From: Chromatiales bacterium
GTDB taxonomy: Bacteria; Pseudomonadota; Gammaproteobacteria; Steroidobacterales; GCA-2729495
Length of the DNA stretch: 7,057 bases
Reading direction: 5' to 3'
NCBI GenBank assembly: GCA_030614035.1
Contig: JAUWKW010000073.1
Span: 1 to 7,057, forward strand
The notes below the pieces were generated by a model. That model had not been told where the DNA came from, did not search any database, and saw nothing but the letters and a program-made list of their open reading frames with translations. Each line of letters begins with the position of its first letter. The stretch's first letter is position 1. Position numbers and translations under genes: made by a program. Below are positions 1 to 6,008 of the stretch, piece by piece.

Positions 1-1
1 C

Positions 2-1909
2 GTATATCGCTTGTCCAGCGATGGGCAGTCGTATGTGTCGATCCTTGACAGCAACCTGGTATTGACGGCTGCCGATGTCGGTAATGCAAGGATTATCCCG
101 GCGCGCGAGATGCCTTTCGGCGGCCGGGCGTTCTTTTTCCATCCCGCCCCCAGGGACGGCGCGGATCACCTGGCCGGCTACTACCGGATCGGGTTGCCCA
201 ACGGCCTGCACGATGCATTCGAGCAGGCGACCCTGAGCGCGATGCGCCGGGACGCATTGATGGGCTACATCGGCCTGCCACCGACAAAGCACCGTGTTCA
301 GGAAGACCTTGAAGCGTATCTGGTCGACTATGTGGCCGATCTGTTTGGTGAGCGTGCCGAAGTGCGGTTCGGCTACTATGCGGGCATCCCCGGCGTCACC
401 AGCGTCATCGAAGACACCGTCGCTGATTTGGCCCGGGACGGTTACGAAAACCTGCTGATCGCGCGTGAAACCACCGATCACAATATCTACGCCAATGTTA
501 CCTGGGACCGAAATCATGCGCTGAAAGGATTGTGCCGCGCGGGATATGACGTCGGTGACGGCGGTATCCGCCTGGAGCAGGTGCGCCAGGTCGGCCGAAC
601 GCCTGAATACAATCACATGCTGGTCAGGAATCTGTCCCGGCATTTCGGCGATATCAAACCTGGGTCCGAAGTCTCGATCATTTACGCGACCCACGGATAC
701 CCATGGCCCGGTTCCAAGCCCGGTAGTGGTCCGCTGATGAAAGCTGCAGTGGAAGTTACCTATGTGTTCCACGAAAACTCATTTCTGAATTTTCTCAGTT
801 TCAAACCGTATGCGATGGCAGCTTTTGACGAATCGAATGGTGGTGACTACCGTTTGAATTTCGCGAAAAGTGGCGGTACGGGCGGACCGTTGTCGCGAAC
901 CAACAGCCTGTTTGCATATGCACATATCTACGAACCCATGCTCGGTATCAAGGGCGACCCAATGCGGTTTCAGACCGTTCGAAACGTCCTGGAGACGGCG
1001 ATTCGGGAAGACGGCCGGAAAGAGATCATCATCGTGCTATCGCACTGGTACAAGGACAGCAACAACACCGCCGTCGAGATTCGGGAACTGAATGATTTGC
1101 CCCTCAATTCGATCGAGGAGATGGCGGCAGACATATATTCGATTACGTGGTGCGAGCGATATACAGCGCCGGGACAATACGATCAGTACCTCCCGGAAGC
1201 CGGAACGGGCTGTCGTCAGGACTACTCACGCGTGCAGGTAACCGAGGCATTTAATGACGTCGCCGATGACTTCATGATCGGTTACGCGAACCGGATTCGC
1301 GGCGGCGTCGAAAAGTTCGGCTTAATGCCGGACCTGGCCCTCGAGATCGCAGCGCAAGGCCCGATCAGGAAACGCGAAGGCGGAACGGTTGAGGTTCGTC
1401 ACGGCAAGCTTGCCGGTGCCCGGTTGCGCGTCCGCCCGGACCCGCAACCGGGTATTCCCGAATCAAATGTATGGGATGCTGCATTCCGTCCGGCCAGTCA
1501 CCGGTTTCCGAACACTTCAGCGGACGCGATTCGCCCGATCAACGAATACGAAGCCATCCAGGACTATCTTGACGGTGCCAAAGACGATTTCACCGCCTAT
1601 ATCGGCACCCAGGGCAGGGTCGACGAGCGGAGAGAACTTCCGCGCCATCCACGGGCCGCTTCCCCGACGGTGTATTTCGGCCCCTATCGCACGCTGTTCA
1701 ATGCACCGGCGGAAATCACGCTGCCGTTTGATTCTGAGTTCGTGCCTGAGCCCAGCCGGTTAAAACCGTTAATTTATAACGAGATTACCGGCACCTACGA
1801 TCCGGTGTTCCCGGTCGCTGGCACGTCCCCGATGCGCATCGATACAGATAACAGCCTGGCGACATTCGACGTGCAGGTGCTCGGAATTTTTGTATTGGCG
1901 TTGGACTAA
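2..1909 (+). CDS. Ferrochelatase/CbiX-like protein with C-terminal Ig/ZU5-like domain (5' truncated)
   Basis: The frame is open to the left edge. The first possible start is a TTG at 11 with no assessable ribosome site and no signal peptide after it, so I read this as the 3' part of a longer gene. About residues 75-420 (numbered from the TTG) resemble a class II chelatase. A G-Y-Y-A-G-I-P segment followed by a helix and a strand near 123-150 looks like the end of one chelatase half-domain. The second half starts with an I-I-Y-A-T-H-G-Y-P strand-loop (His228), like the catalytic S-A-H-G-x-P of ferrochelatases, and later has I-I-I-V-L-S-H-W-Y-K-D (His345). The usual Glu after that Asp appears to be Asn. 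Residues about 551-632 form a beta-rich domain with A-E-I-T-L-P-F-D and a final F-D-V-Q-V-L-G-I-F-V-L-A, like Ig/ZU5-type modules of exported proteins. Metal-tetrapyrrole chemistry is inferred only from the fold; substrate and location are unknown. Confidence 0.6.
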   Translation, partial: VYRLSSDGQSYVSILDSNLVLTAADVGNARIIPAREMPFGGRAFFFHPAPRDGADHLAGYYRIGLPNGLHDAFEQATLSAMRRDALMGYIGLPPTKHRVQEDLEAYLVDYVADLFGERAEVRFGYYAGIPGVTSVIEDTVADLARDGYENLLIARETTDHNIYANVTWDRNHALKGLCRAGYDVGDGGIRLEQVRQVGRTPEYNHMLVRNLSRHFGDIKPGSEVSIIYATHGYPWPGSKPGSGPLMKAAVEVTYVFHENSFLNFLSFKPYAMAAFDESNGGDYRLNFAKSGGTGGPLSRTNSLFAYAHIYEPMLGIKGDPMRFQTVRNVLETAIREDGRKEIIIVLSHWYKDSNNTAVEIRELNDLPLNSIEEMAADIYSITWCERYTAPGQYDQYLPEAGTGCRQDYSRVQVTEAFNDVADDFMIGYANRIRGGVEKFGLMPDLALEIAAQGPIRKREGGTVEVRHGKLAGARLRVRPDPQPGIPESNVWDAAFRPASHRFPNTSADAIRPINEYEAIQDYLDGAKDDFTAYIGTQGRVDERRELPRHPRAASPTVYFGPYRTLFNAPAEITLPFDSEFVPEPSRLKPLIYNEITGTYDPVFPVAGTSPMRIDTDNSLATFDVQVLGIFVLALD

Positions 1910-1921
1910 GCCCGTTTAGTC
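1904..1921. terminator. Inverted repeat at the convergent gene junction, possible weak terminator
   Basis: GACTAA (1904-1909) and TTAGTC (1916-1921) are a perfect 6-bp inverted repeat around a 6-nt centre. It covers the stop codon of the chelatase-like gene and ends just before the stop of the antiporter gene. The stem is AT-rich and no U-run follows on either strand, so it is at best a weak bidirectional terminator. Confidence 0.25.
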
Positions 1922-1923
1922 GC

Positions 1924-3690
1924 TCAGGAACGCGCGTCACTTTCGAACAGGCGGCGCAACTGCTCATTGCTTTCCTGCTGGGATTGAATCAGCGCATCTT
2001 CGTCGGTGTGAATGGCGTGTTGCTGTCTCAGCGTTTCCTCGTCGTGTGCACGAAATAGCTCGGTTGCCTCACGAGCCTCCTCCGGTGCCAAGCCAAGGTC
2101 GATCAGCACTTCCTCGGCGGCAAAGATGCTCGACAGGAACGTGTCGCGAATGATGATTTTGGCGCCTATATCCATTAGCCAGAATGCGTGTTGTCGATTG
2201 CGTGCCCGCGCAATCAGGTCGAGGTCGGGAAAATGTCGTTTAACGGTTGTGGCGATCTTTACCGAGTCCTCGACATCATCCACGGCGAGAACAAATACCT
2301 TTGCGCAATGTGCCCGCGCCGATTGCAGCAGGTCCAGCCTTGCCGGGTCACCATAGTAGATCTTGGCTCCGTATCGCCGCACGAAATCGACTTGCGCCGG
2401 GTTGACTTCGAGAGCTGTGAACGGAATGTTGTGCATGGCAAGGATGCGCGCAACGATCTGCCCAAAGCGGCCAAACCCCGCGATGATGACGTGATCCGTC
2501 GTGTCGTCCATCGTATCGAAGGGGCGGTCCGTTTCGCGATCAAATAGTCGACCGACGAGCTTCTCGTTCGCGAGATACATAAGCGGTGTGGCGGCCATCG
2601 ACAGCGTGACTGCGAGAATCAATTGATCGGCCAGGGCAGCGGTCAGCAGCCCCTGGGTGACTCCAATTATGAACAGGACGAAGGCGAACTCGCCGCCTTG
2701 CGCGAGAACCGCTGACAGTGTCAATGCGCTCCGGTTCGTCATCTTGAACGCGCGCGCCAGCGGGAAAATGACTGCTGCTTTCACTGCAATCAGTCCGCCC
2801 GTCAATGCCAGAGTCAGGCCCGGTTGCTGCACCAGCAGGCCCAGTTTCGCGGACATTCCCACGGCCATGAAAAATAGTCCTAGCAGCAAACCTTTAAAAG
2901 GCTTGATGTCCGTCTCCAGCTGATGCCGGTACGGCGAGTCGGCGACCAGCATGCCGGCCAGAAACGCACCCAGGCCCATCGACAGGCCCAGCCATTCCAT
3001 GATCAGTGCCGCGCCGATGACCAATAGCAGTGCCGCTGCCGTGAATATCTCCTGGATCTGCACTGATGCAACCCACCCGAGCAATGGGCGCAGCAGGTAA
3101 CGGCCGCCGACGATGAAGCCGGCTACAACCAGAACCGTTTTTATGATCTGGTCCAGCGCCATGGAATCAATAGCGCTAATCTGGGTTGCGGCGAGCAGCG
3201 GCACGACGGCGATCAATGGGATGACGGCCAGATCCTGAAACAGCAGCACGCCAAATGCCGCGCGCCCGTGAACGGATTTCAGTTCCTTCTTTTCGGCCAG
3301 CATTTGCAATACGAATGCAGTGCTGGAAAGGGCCAGGCCGAAACCGATCAGCAGCGCGGCGGCCCAGTCCGCTAGCAGCCAGTAGGCAACCAGTGCCAAC
3401 ACACCGCCTGTGACCAACACCTGTAACCCCCCGCGTCCGAACACGGCCCTGCGCATCAACCACAGTCGCGATGGATGCAGCTCCAGCCCAATAATGAACA
3501 GCAGGAAGACGACGCCGATCTCGGCAAAATGCAGGATCTGCTGTGTGTCGGTGACAAACCGCAATCCCCACGGGCCAATCATCACACCGGCCAGCAGGTA
3601 GCCGAGAACTGAGCCGAAGCCGAGTTTGCGAGCCAGGACTACCGCGAAAACCGCGGCGGCGAGATAAGCGACAGCCTCTTGCAATGACAT
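1924..3690 (-). CDS. KefB/KefC-type glutathione-regulated K+/H+ antiporter (CPA2 family)
   Basis: This is an inner-membrane monovalent cation:proton antiporter of the CPA2 family, 588 aa, close to the roughly 600 aa of KefB/KefC. Residues 1-375 hold about a dozen hydrophobic segments, including the F-Q-D-L-A-V-I-P motif (151-158, ion-binding region) and P-F-K-G-L-L-L-G-L-F-F (264-274). The loop H-Q-L-E-T-D-I-K-P (256-264) matches the regulatory loop between membrane and KTN domains. Residues 398-515 form a TrkA-N/KTN Rossmann domain with G-F-G-R-F-G (405-410) and an acidic residue at Glu428 ending strand 2, typical of NAD(H)/AMP binding. A charged Glu/Gln-rich tail follows to 588. I chose the ATG at 3690 because a GAGGT ribosome site lies 5 nt upstream; an in-frame ATG at 3729 would add 13 polar residues. 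Family members expel K+ and acidify the cytoplasm when glutathione adducts bind. No KefF/KefG-type quinone reductase is in the window. Convergent with the upstream gene and divergent from the cysteine synthase gene. Confidence 0.9.
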   Translation of the reverse strand: MSLQEAVAYLAAAVFAVVLARKLGFGSVLGYLLAGVMIGPWGLRFVTDTQQILHFAEIGVVFLLFIIGLELHPSRLWLMRRAVFGRGGLQVLVTGGVLALVAYWLLADWAAALLIGFGLALSSTAFVLQMLAEKKELKSVHGRAAFGVLLFQDLAVIPLIAVVPLLAATQISAIDSMALDQIIKTVLVVAGFIVGGRYLLRPLLGWVASVQIQEIFTAAALLLVIGAALIMEWLGLSMGLGAFLAGMLVADSPYRHQLETDIKPFKGLLLGLFFMAVGMSAKLGLLVQQPGLTLALTGGLIAVKAAVIFPLARAFKMTNRSALTLSAVLAQGGEFAFVLFIIGVTQGLLTAALADQLILAVTLSMAATPLMYLANEKLVGRLFDRETDRPFDTMDDTTDHVIIAGFGRFGQIVARILAMHNIPFTALEVNPAQVDFVRRYGAKIYYGDPARLDLLQSARAHCAKVFVLAVDDVEDSVKIATTVKRHFPDLDLIARARNRQHAFWLMDIGAKIIIRDTFLSSIFAAEEVLIDLGLAPEEAREATELFRAHDEETLRQQHAIHTDEDALIQSQQESNEQLRRLFESDARS

Positions 3691-3694
3691 GGTT

Positions 3695-3699
3695 ACCTC
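3695..3699 (-). promoter_or_regulatory. Ribosome-binding site deciding the antiporter start
   Basis: On the minus strand GAGGT lies just upstream of the ATG at 3690, with about 4-5 nt between. This supports 3690 rather than the longer in-frame ATG at 3729, whose upstream sequence shows no comparable site. Confidence 0.6.
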
Positions 3700-3748
3700 A
3701 CTTGTTAAAGACAAAGAGACGACGCACACGACCGCGTTGCCTGATGTG

Positions 3749-3778
3749 ATTATCTCCTGTCCGGATCAACTTTGTCGC
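3749..3778 (-). promoter_or_regulatory. Candidate sigma70-type promoter for the antiporter gene
   Basis: On the minus strand GCGACA (3778-3773, 4 of 6 matches to TTGACA) and GATAAT (3754-3749, 5 of 6 matches to TATAAT) are separated by 18 bp. Transcription would begin near 3742, giving a leader of about 50 nt to the ATG at 3690. Found by eye only. Confidence 0.3.
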
Positions 3779-3801
3779 CGCGGGAGTCGGAATGGCCGCC
3801 G

Positions 3802-3874
3802 AGCCCTTCTCGCCGATGCGGGCTGGGCCGGTTGAGCATTGATCCGGGCACCGCGGGACGGTGAGGCCGTGCTC
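3802..3874. repeat. Cluster of inverted repeats in the divergent control region
   Basis: AGCCC (3802-3806) pairs with GGGCT (3820-3824). Further right, GAGCA (3834-3838) pairs with TGCTC (3870-3874), and nested inside is CACCG (3849-3853) with CGGTG (3859-3863) around a 5-nt loop. The nested pair could form a stem of about 41 nt. It lies upstream of the likely promoter of the cysteine synthase gene, so it is more likely a DNA site or a chance fold than an attenuator. Short GC-rich inverted repeats arise easily by chance. Confidence 0.25.
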
Positions 3875-3880
3875 AAACCC

Positions 3881-3908
3881 TTACGGTTCGCTCGGGCTCG
3901 GTTAAAAT
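3881..3908 (+). promoter_or_regulatory. Candidate promoter of the cysteine synthase-glutaredoxin gene
   Basis: TAAAAT at 3903-3908 matches the -10 consensus at 5 of 6 positions and is the best AT-rich hexamer upstream of the gene. The -35 region is poor: TTACGG at 3881-3886, 16 bp upstream, matches only weakly. The promoter may therefore need an activator or another sigma factor. The predicted leader to the ATG at 3964 is about 50 nt. Confidence 0.3.
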
Positions 3909-3935
3909 CGGCGAATGCATCGGCCCAAGACGGGT

Positions 3936-3945
3936 ATTCGCGAAT
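3936..3945. promoter_or_regulatory. 10-bp perfect palindrome in the cysteine synthase leader
   Basis: ATTCGCGAAT at 3936-3945 is a perfect palindrome. It lies between the -10 candidate and the ribosome site, a position where a repressor could act. No known operator family is recognised. Confidence 0.25.
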
Positions 3946-3949
3946 GGTT

Positions 3950-3956
3950 GAGGTGG
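3950..3956 (+). promoter_or_regulatory. Ribosome-binding site of the cysteine synthase-glutaredoxin gene
   Basis: GAGGTGG ends 7 nt before the ATG at 3964, a normal Shine-Dalgarno strength and spacing. It supports this start, as does the protein beginning directly with the family's usual N-terminal helix and V-G-N-T-P motif. Confidence 0.6.
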
Positions 3957-3963
3957 CCGTCCC

Positions 3964-5448
3964 ATGACAAAAAAATTTGAAAACATTCTCGAGACAGTCG
4001 GAAATACGCCCGTCGTGAAAATCGGCAAGCTGGCGCCTCCGGGAATCAATTTGTACGTCAAGATCGAGGCATTTAACCCGCTGGGTTCGGTCAAGGATCG
4101 ACTGGCGCTAGGTGTCATCGAACACGCCGAGCAGACCGGGGAACTGTCACCCGGACAAACCGTTATCGAGGCAACCAGTGGCAACACCGGTATTGGCCTC
4201 GCGATGGTCTGTGCGCAGAAAGGGTACCCGCTGGTTGTGACAATGGCCGAAAGCTTCAGTATCGAGCGGCGCAGAATGATGCGATTTCTTGGCGCCAAGG
4301 TGGTATTGACGCCGGCGTCGGAGAAGGGCAGCGGCATGGTCGCCAAGGCCAAGGAACTGGCCGAAGCACATGGCTGGTTCCTGACCCGCCAGTTCGAAAA
4401 CGAGGCCAACGCCGATATGCATTCCCGGACGACGGCCCCGGAAATTATCGCGGCATTCGACGGACAGCGCCTGGACTATTGGGTCACTGGCTATGGCACC
4501 GGCGGCACGTTGAAAGGCGTTGCACGGGTACTGAAGGAGCAACGGCCTGACGTTGCGATCGTCGTATGTGAGCCGGACAACTCGCCATTGATCGGTAGCG
4601 GCATTCCCCAGCCGAGCGACGGCAGCCATCCATACTTCCGCCCGCACCTGATGCAGGGCTGGACCCCGGATTTCATTCCGAAACTGGCCGCGGACACGGT
4701 CGCAATGGAACTGATCGATCAGGTCATCCCCATCGATGGCAATCATGCTATGCAGTGCGCGCGTGACTTGGCCCAGGTTGAAGGGATATTCGTCGGCACC
4801 TCATCCGGCGCGACCTTATCCGGTGGTTTAAAGGTAGCCGAGCAGGCACCAGAGGGCAGTACGATACTGTGCATGCTGCCTGATACCGGCGAACGTTACC
4901 TCAGTACGCCTCTGTTCGATGACATTCCGGAGGACATGACACCGGAAGAAATCGAAATATCCGAATCGACGCCGGGATACCATTTTGGCGCGCCACCGCC
5001 GCCGGCACCCGACAAGGCCGACGAGGAAAAGGACAAAGCGCCGGCAACCGTTACCCCGGAGGCCGCAGCGTTCGTAACCGAAACTGTTGGCGATTCCGAG
5101 CAGCCAGTGGTGTTGTTTGCGTTGGAGTGGTGCGAATTCTGCTGGTCGGTGCGCAAGATGTTTGCCAAGTTCGAAGTGCCGTACCGGTCCGTGGATCTCG
5201 ACTCGGTCGCGTACCAGGAGGACAACTGGGGCGGACAAATACGCGAGGCCTTGAAAGCGCAGACCTCGATCCAAACAATTCCTCAGATATTTGTCGGTGG
5301 AGAGTTCGTTGGCGGCTGTACCGAGCTATTCGATGCCTGGAAAGAAGGACGCGTGCAGGAGCTGCTGAAAGAAAATCGGGTTGTTTACGACGAAAGCGTC
5401 GACCTCGACCCGTACTCGTTCCTGCCCAAGTGGTTGCATCCGCGGTAG
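3964..5448 (+). CDS. PLP-dependent cysteine synthase fused to a C-terminal glutaredoxin
   Basis: A 494-aa cytosolic two-domain protein. Residues 1-320 are a fold-type II PLP enzyme of the cysteine synthase/cystathionine beta-synthase family: V-G-N-T-P (12-16), the PLP lysine in G-S-V-K-D-R (Lys44), T-S-G-N-T-G substrate loop (71-76), Q-F-E-N (143-146), G-T-G-G-T phosphate cup (178-182), G-T-S-S-G-A (278-283) and P-D-T-G-E-R-Y-L-S-T (306-315). The Gln143-Phe pair and the G-S-V-K-D-R context favour O-acetylserine sulfhydrylase over cystathionine beta-synthase, but substrate is not proven. Residues about 339-368 are a Pro/Ala/Lys/Glu linker. Residues about 376-468 are a glutaredoxin: dithiol site W-C-E-F-C (Cys390, Cys393), T-I-P with the cis-proline (Pro440) and a glutathione-site G-G-C (450-452). 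A tail rich in Asp, Pro and Trp ends the protein. Ordinary CysK is about 320 aa, so the fusion is clear. The frame is intact, which argues against a sequencing artefact. It is divergent from the Kef-type antiporter. Confidence 0.92.
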   Translation: MTKKFENILETVGNTPVVKIGKLAPPGINLYVKIEAFNPLGSVKDRLALGVIEHAEQTGELSPGQTVIEATSGNTGIGLAMVCAQKGYPLVVTMAESFSIERRRMMRFLGAKVVLTPASEKGSGMVAKAKELAEAHGWFLTRQFENEANADMHSRTTAPEIIAAFDGQRLDYWVTGYGTGGTLKGVARVLKEQRPDVAIVVCEPDNSPLIGSGIPQPSDGSHPYFRPHLMQGWTPDFIPKLAADTVAMELIDQVIPIDGNHAMQCARDLAQVEGIFVGTSSGATLSGGLKVAEQAPEGSTILCMLPDTGERYLSTPLFDDIPEDMTPEEIEISESTPGYHFGAPPPPAPDKADEEKDKAPATVTPEAAAFVTETVGDSEQPVVLFALEWCEFCWSVRKMFAKFEVPYRSVDLDSVAYQEDNWGGQIREALKAQTSIQTIPQIFVGGEFVGGCTELFDAWKEGRVQELLKENRVVYDESVDLDPYSFLPKWLHPR

Positions 5449-5469
5449 ACAGGACCGCTCTCAATTTTG
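5442..5469 (+). terminator. Weak Rho-independent terminator-like hairpin after the fusion gene
   Basis: GCGGT (5442-5446) and ACCGC (5454-5458) form a perfect 5-bp GC-rich stem with a 7-nt loop, overlapping the stop codon. An interrupted T-rich stretch (TCTCAATTTT, 5459-5468) follows. The short stem and broken T-run make it marginal. The rest of the 53-bp gap to the uraD stop shows nothing else. Confidence 0.35.
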
Positions 5470-5501
5470 ATACCCAGAAGCTGTACGCGCTACCTCAGGA
5501 C

Positions 5502-6008
5502 TCACTCTCGAATCAGGTCGGCCAGGCGCAAGCCGGCGATTTTGCAGACTTGCTCCAGGCTTTGTTGAATTTCCAGTTCGCGATCGGTTGACAGACGGCT
5601 GCTGCACGCCTTGATGATCGAAGCGGGAGTGTGTCCCCGAACGGCGATGATGAACGGGAAGCCAAACTTGGCTTCGTATTCATCGTTCAGCTCGGCCAGG
5701 ACGCGGCGGTCTTCTTCACCGGCGGCGCCGAGGCCGGCGCCGGCCTGCTCCTCCCTCGAGTAGTCGCTCATGGACGCGACGATGCCAAGCCGTGGATGCG
5801 AGCGAAAAAGCGCCAGCGCCTGGTCCGAACCGGCGGCGCGCACGACCTGCTCCATCGCGTTCGCAAGGGCCGTCCGGTCGGCAAAGGGCTTCTGCTCCCA
5901 GGCGCGTTCGGCAACCCATGGGCTCTCTTCGTAGACCTGGCCGAAGACCTCGACAAACGTCGCCCGGTCCATGTTGTTGACTCGGGCCATGCTGAACGTC
6001 GTGGTCAT
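5502..6008 (-). CDS. uraD: 2-oxo-4-hydroxy-4-carboxy-5-ureidoimidazoline (OHCU) decarboxylase
   Basis: This 168-aa cytosolic enzyme decarboxylates OHCU to (S)-allantoin, the last step of the urate-to-allantoin route. The all-helical family is recognised by H-P-R-L-G (71-75, catalytic His71), S-R-E-E-Q-A-G-A-G-L (84-93, conserved acid/Gln pair), L-N-x-x-Y-x-x-K-F-G-F-P-F-I (107-120) and a C-terminal K-I-A-G-L-R-L-A-D-L (156-165). The length fits bacterial single-domain UraD; there is no fused transthyretin-like HIU hydrolase. The ATG at 6008 overlaps the puuE stop by four bases (ATGA) and has no clear Shine-Dalgarno sequence, which points to translational coupling. In-frame ATGs at codons 7 and 13 are alternatives but also lack ribosome sites. 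It is the distal gene of the puuE-uraD pair and its product is the PuuE substrate. Confidence 0.93.
   Translation of the reverse strand: MTTTFSMARVNNMDRATFVEVFGQVYEESPWVAERAWEQKPFADRTALANAMEQVVRAAGSDQALALFRSHPRLGIVASMSDYSREEQAGAGLGAAGEEDRRVLAELNDEYEAKFGFPFIIAVRGHTPASIIKACSSRLSTDRELEIQQSLEQVCKIAGLRLADLIRE

Noticed and set aside
2188..2547. 119-codon plus-strand frame inside the antiporter gene
   Set aside because: Antisense to the KTN Rossmann domain, which is clearly the coding frame.
3691..3729. 13-residue N-terminal extension of the antiporter from the ATG at 3729
   Set aside because: The extension is not typical of the family, and the GAGGT ribosome site lies directly before the ATG at 3690.
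3873..4409. 178-codon minus-strand frame reaching into the control region
   Set aside because: Antisense shadow of the cysteine synthase start; no recognisable domain, and it would cover the ribosome site and promoter of a clear gene.
4147..4746. 199-codon open frame on the minus strand
   Set aside because: It lies wholly inside the cysteine synthase domain, whose catalytic motifs fix the real frame; the translation is low-complexity and resembles no family.
3964..5448. Cystathionine beta-synthase as the identity of the PLP domain
   Set aside because: No C-terminal CBS (Bateman) pair is present and the Q-F-E-N and G-E-R-Y-L-S-T motifs fit cysteine synthase better, although activity on other substrates is not excluded.
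5127..5591. 154-codon plus-strand frame crossing the fusion gene end and the uraD end
   Set aside because: It is out of frame with the well-supported glutaredoxin domain and antisense to uraD; Arg-rich composition typical of GC-rich shadows.
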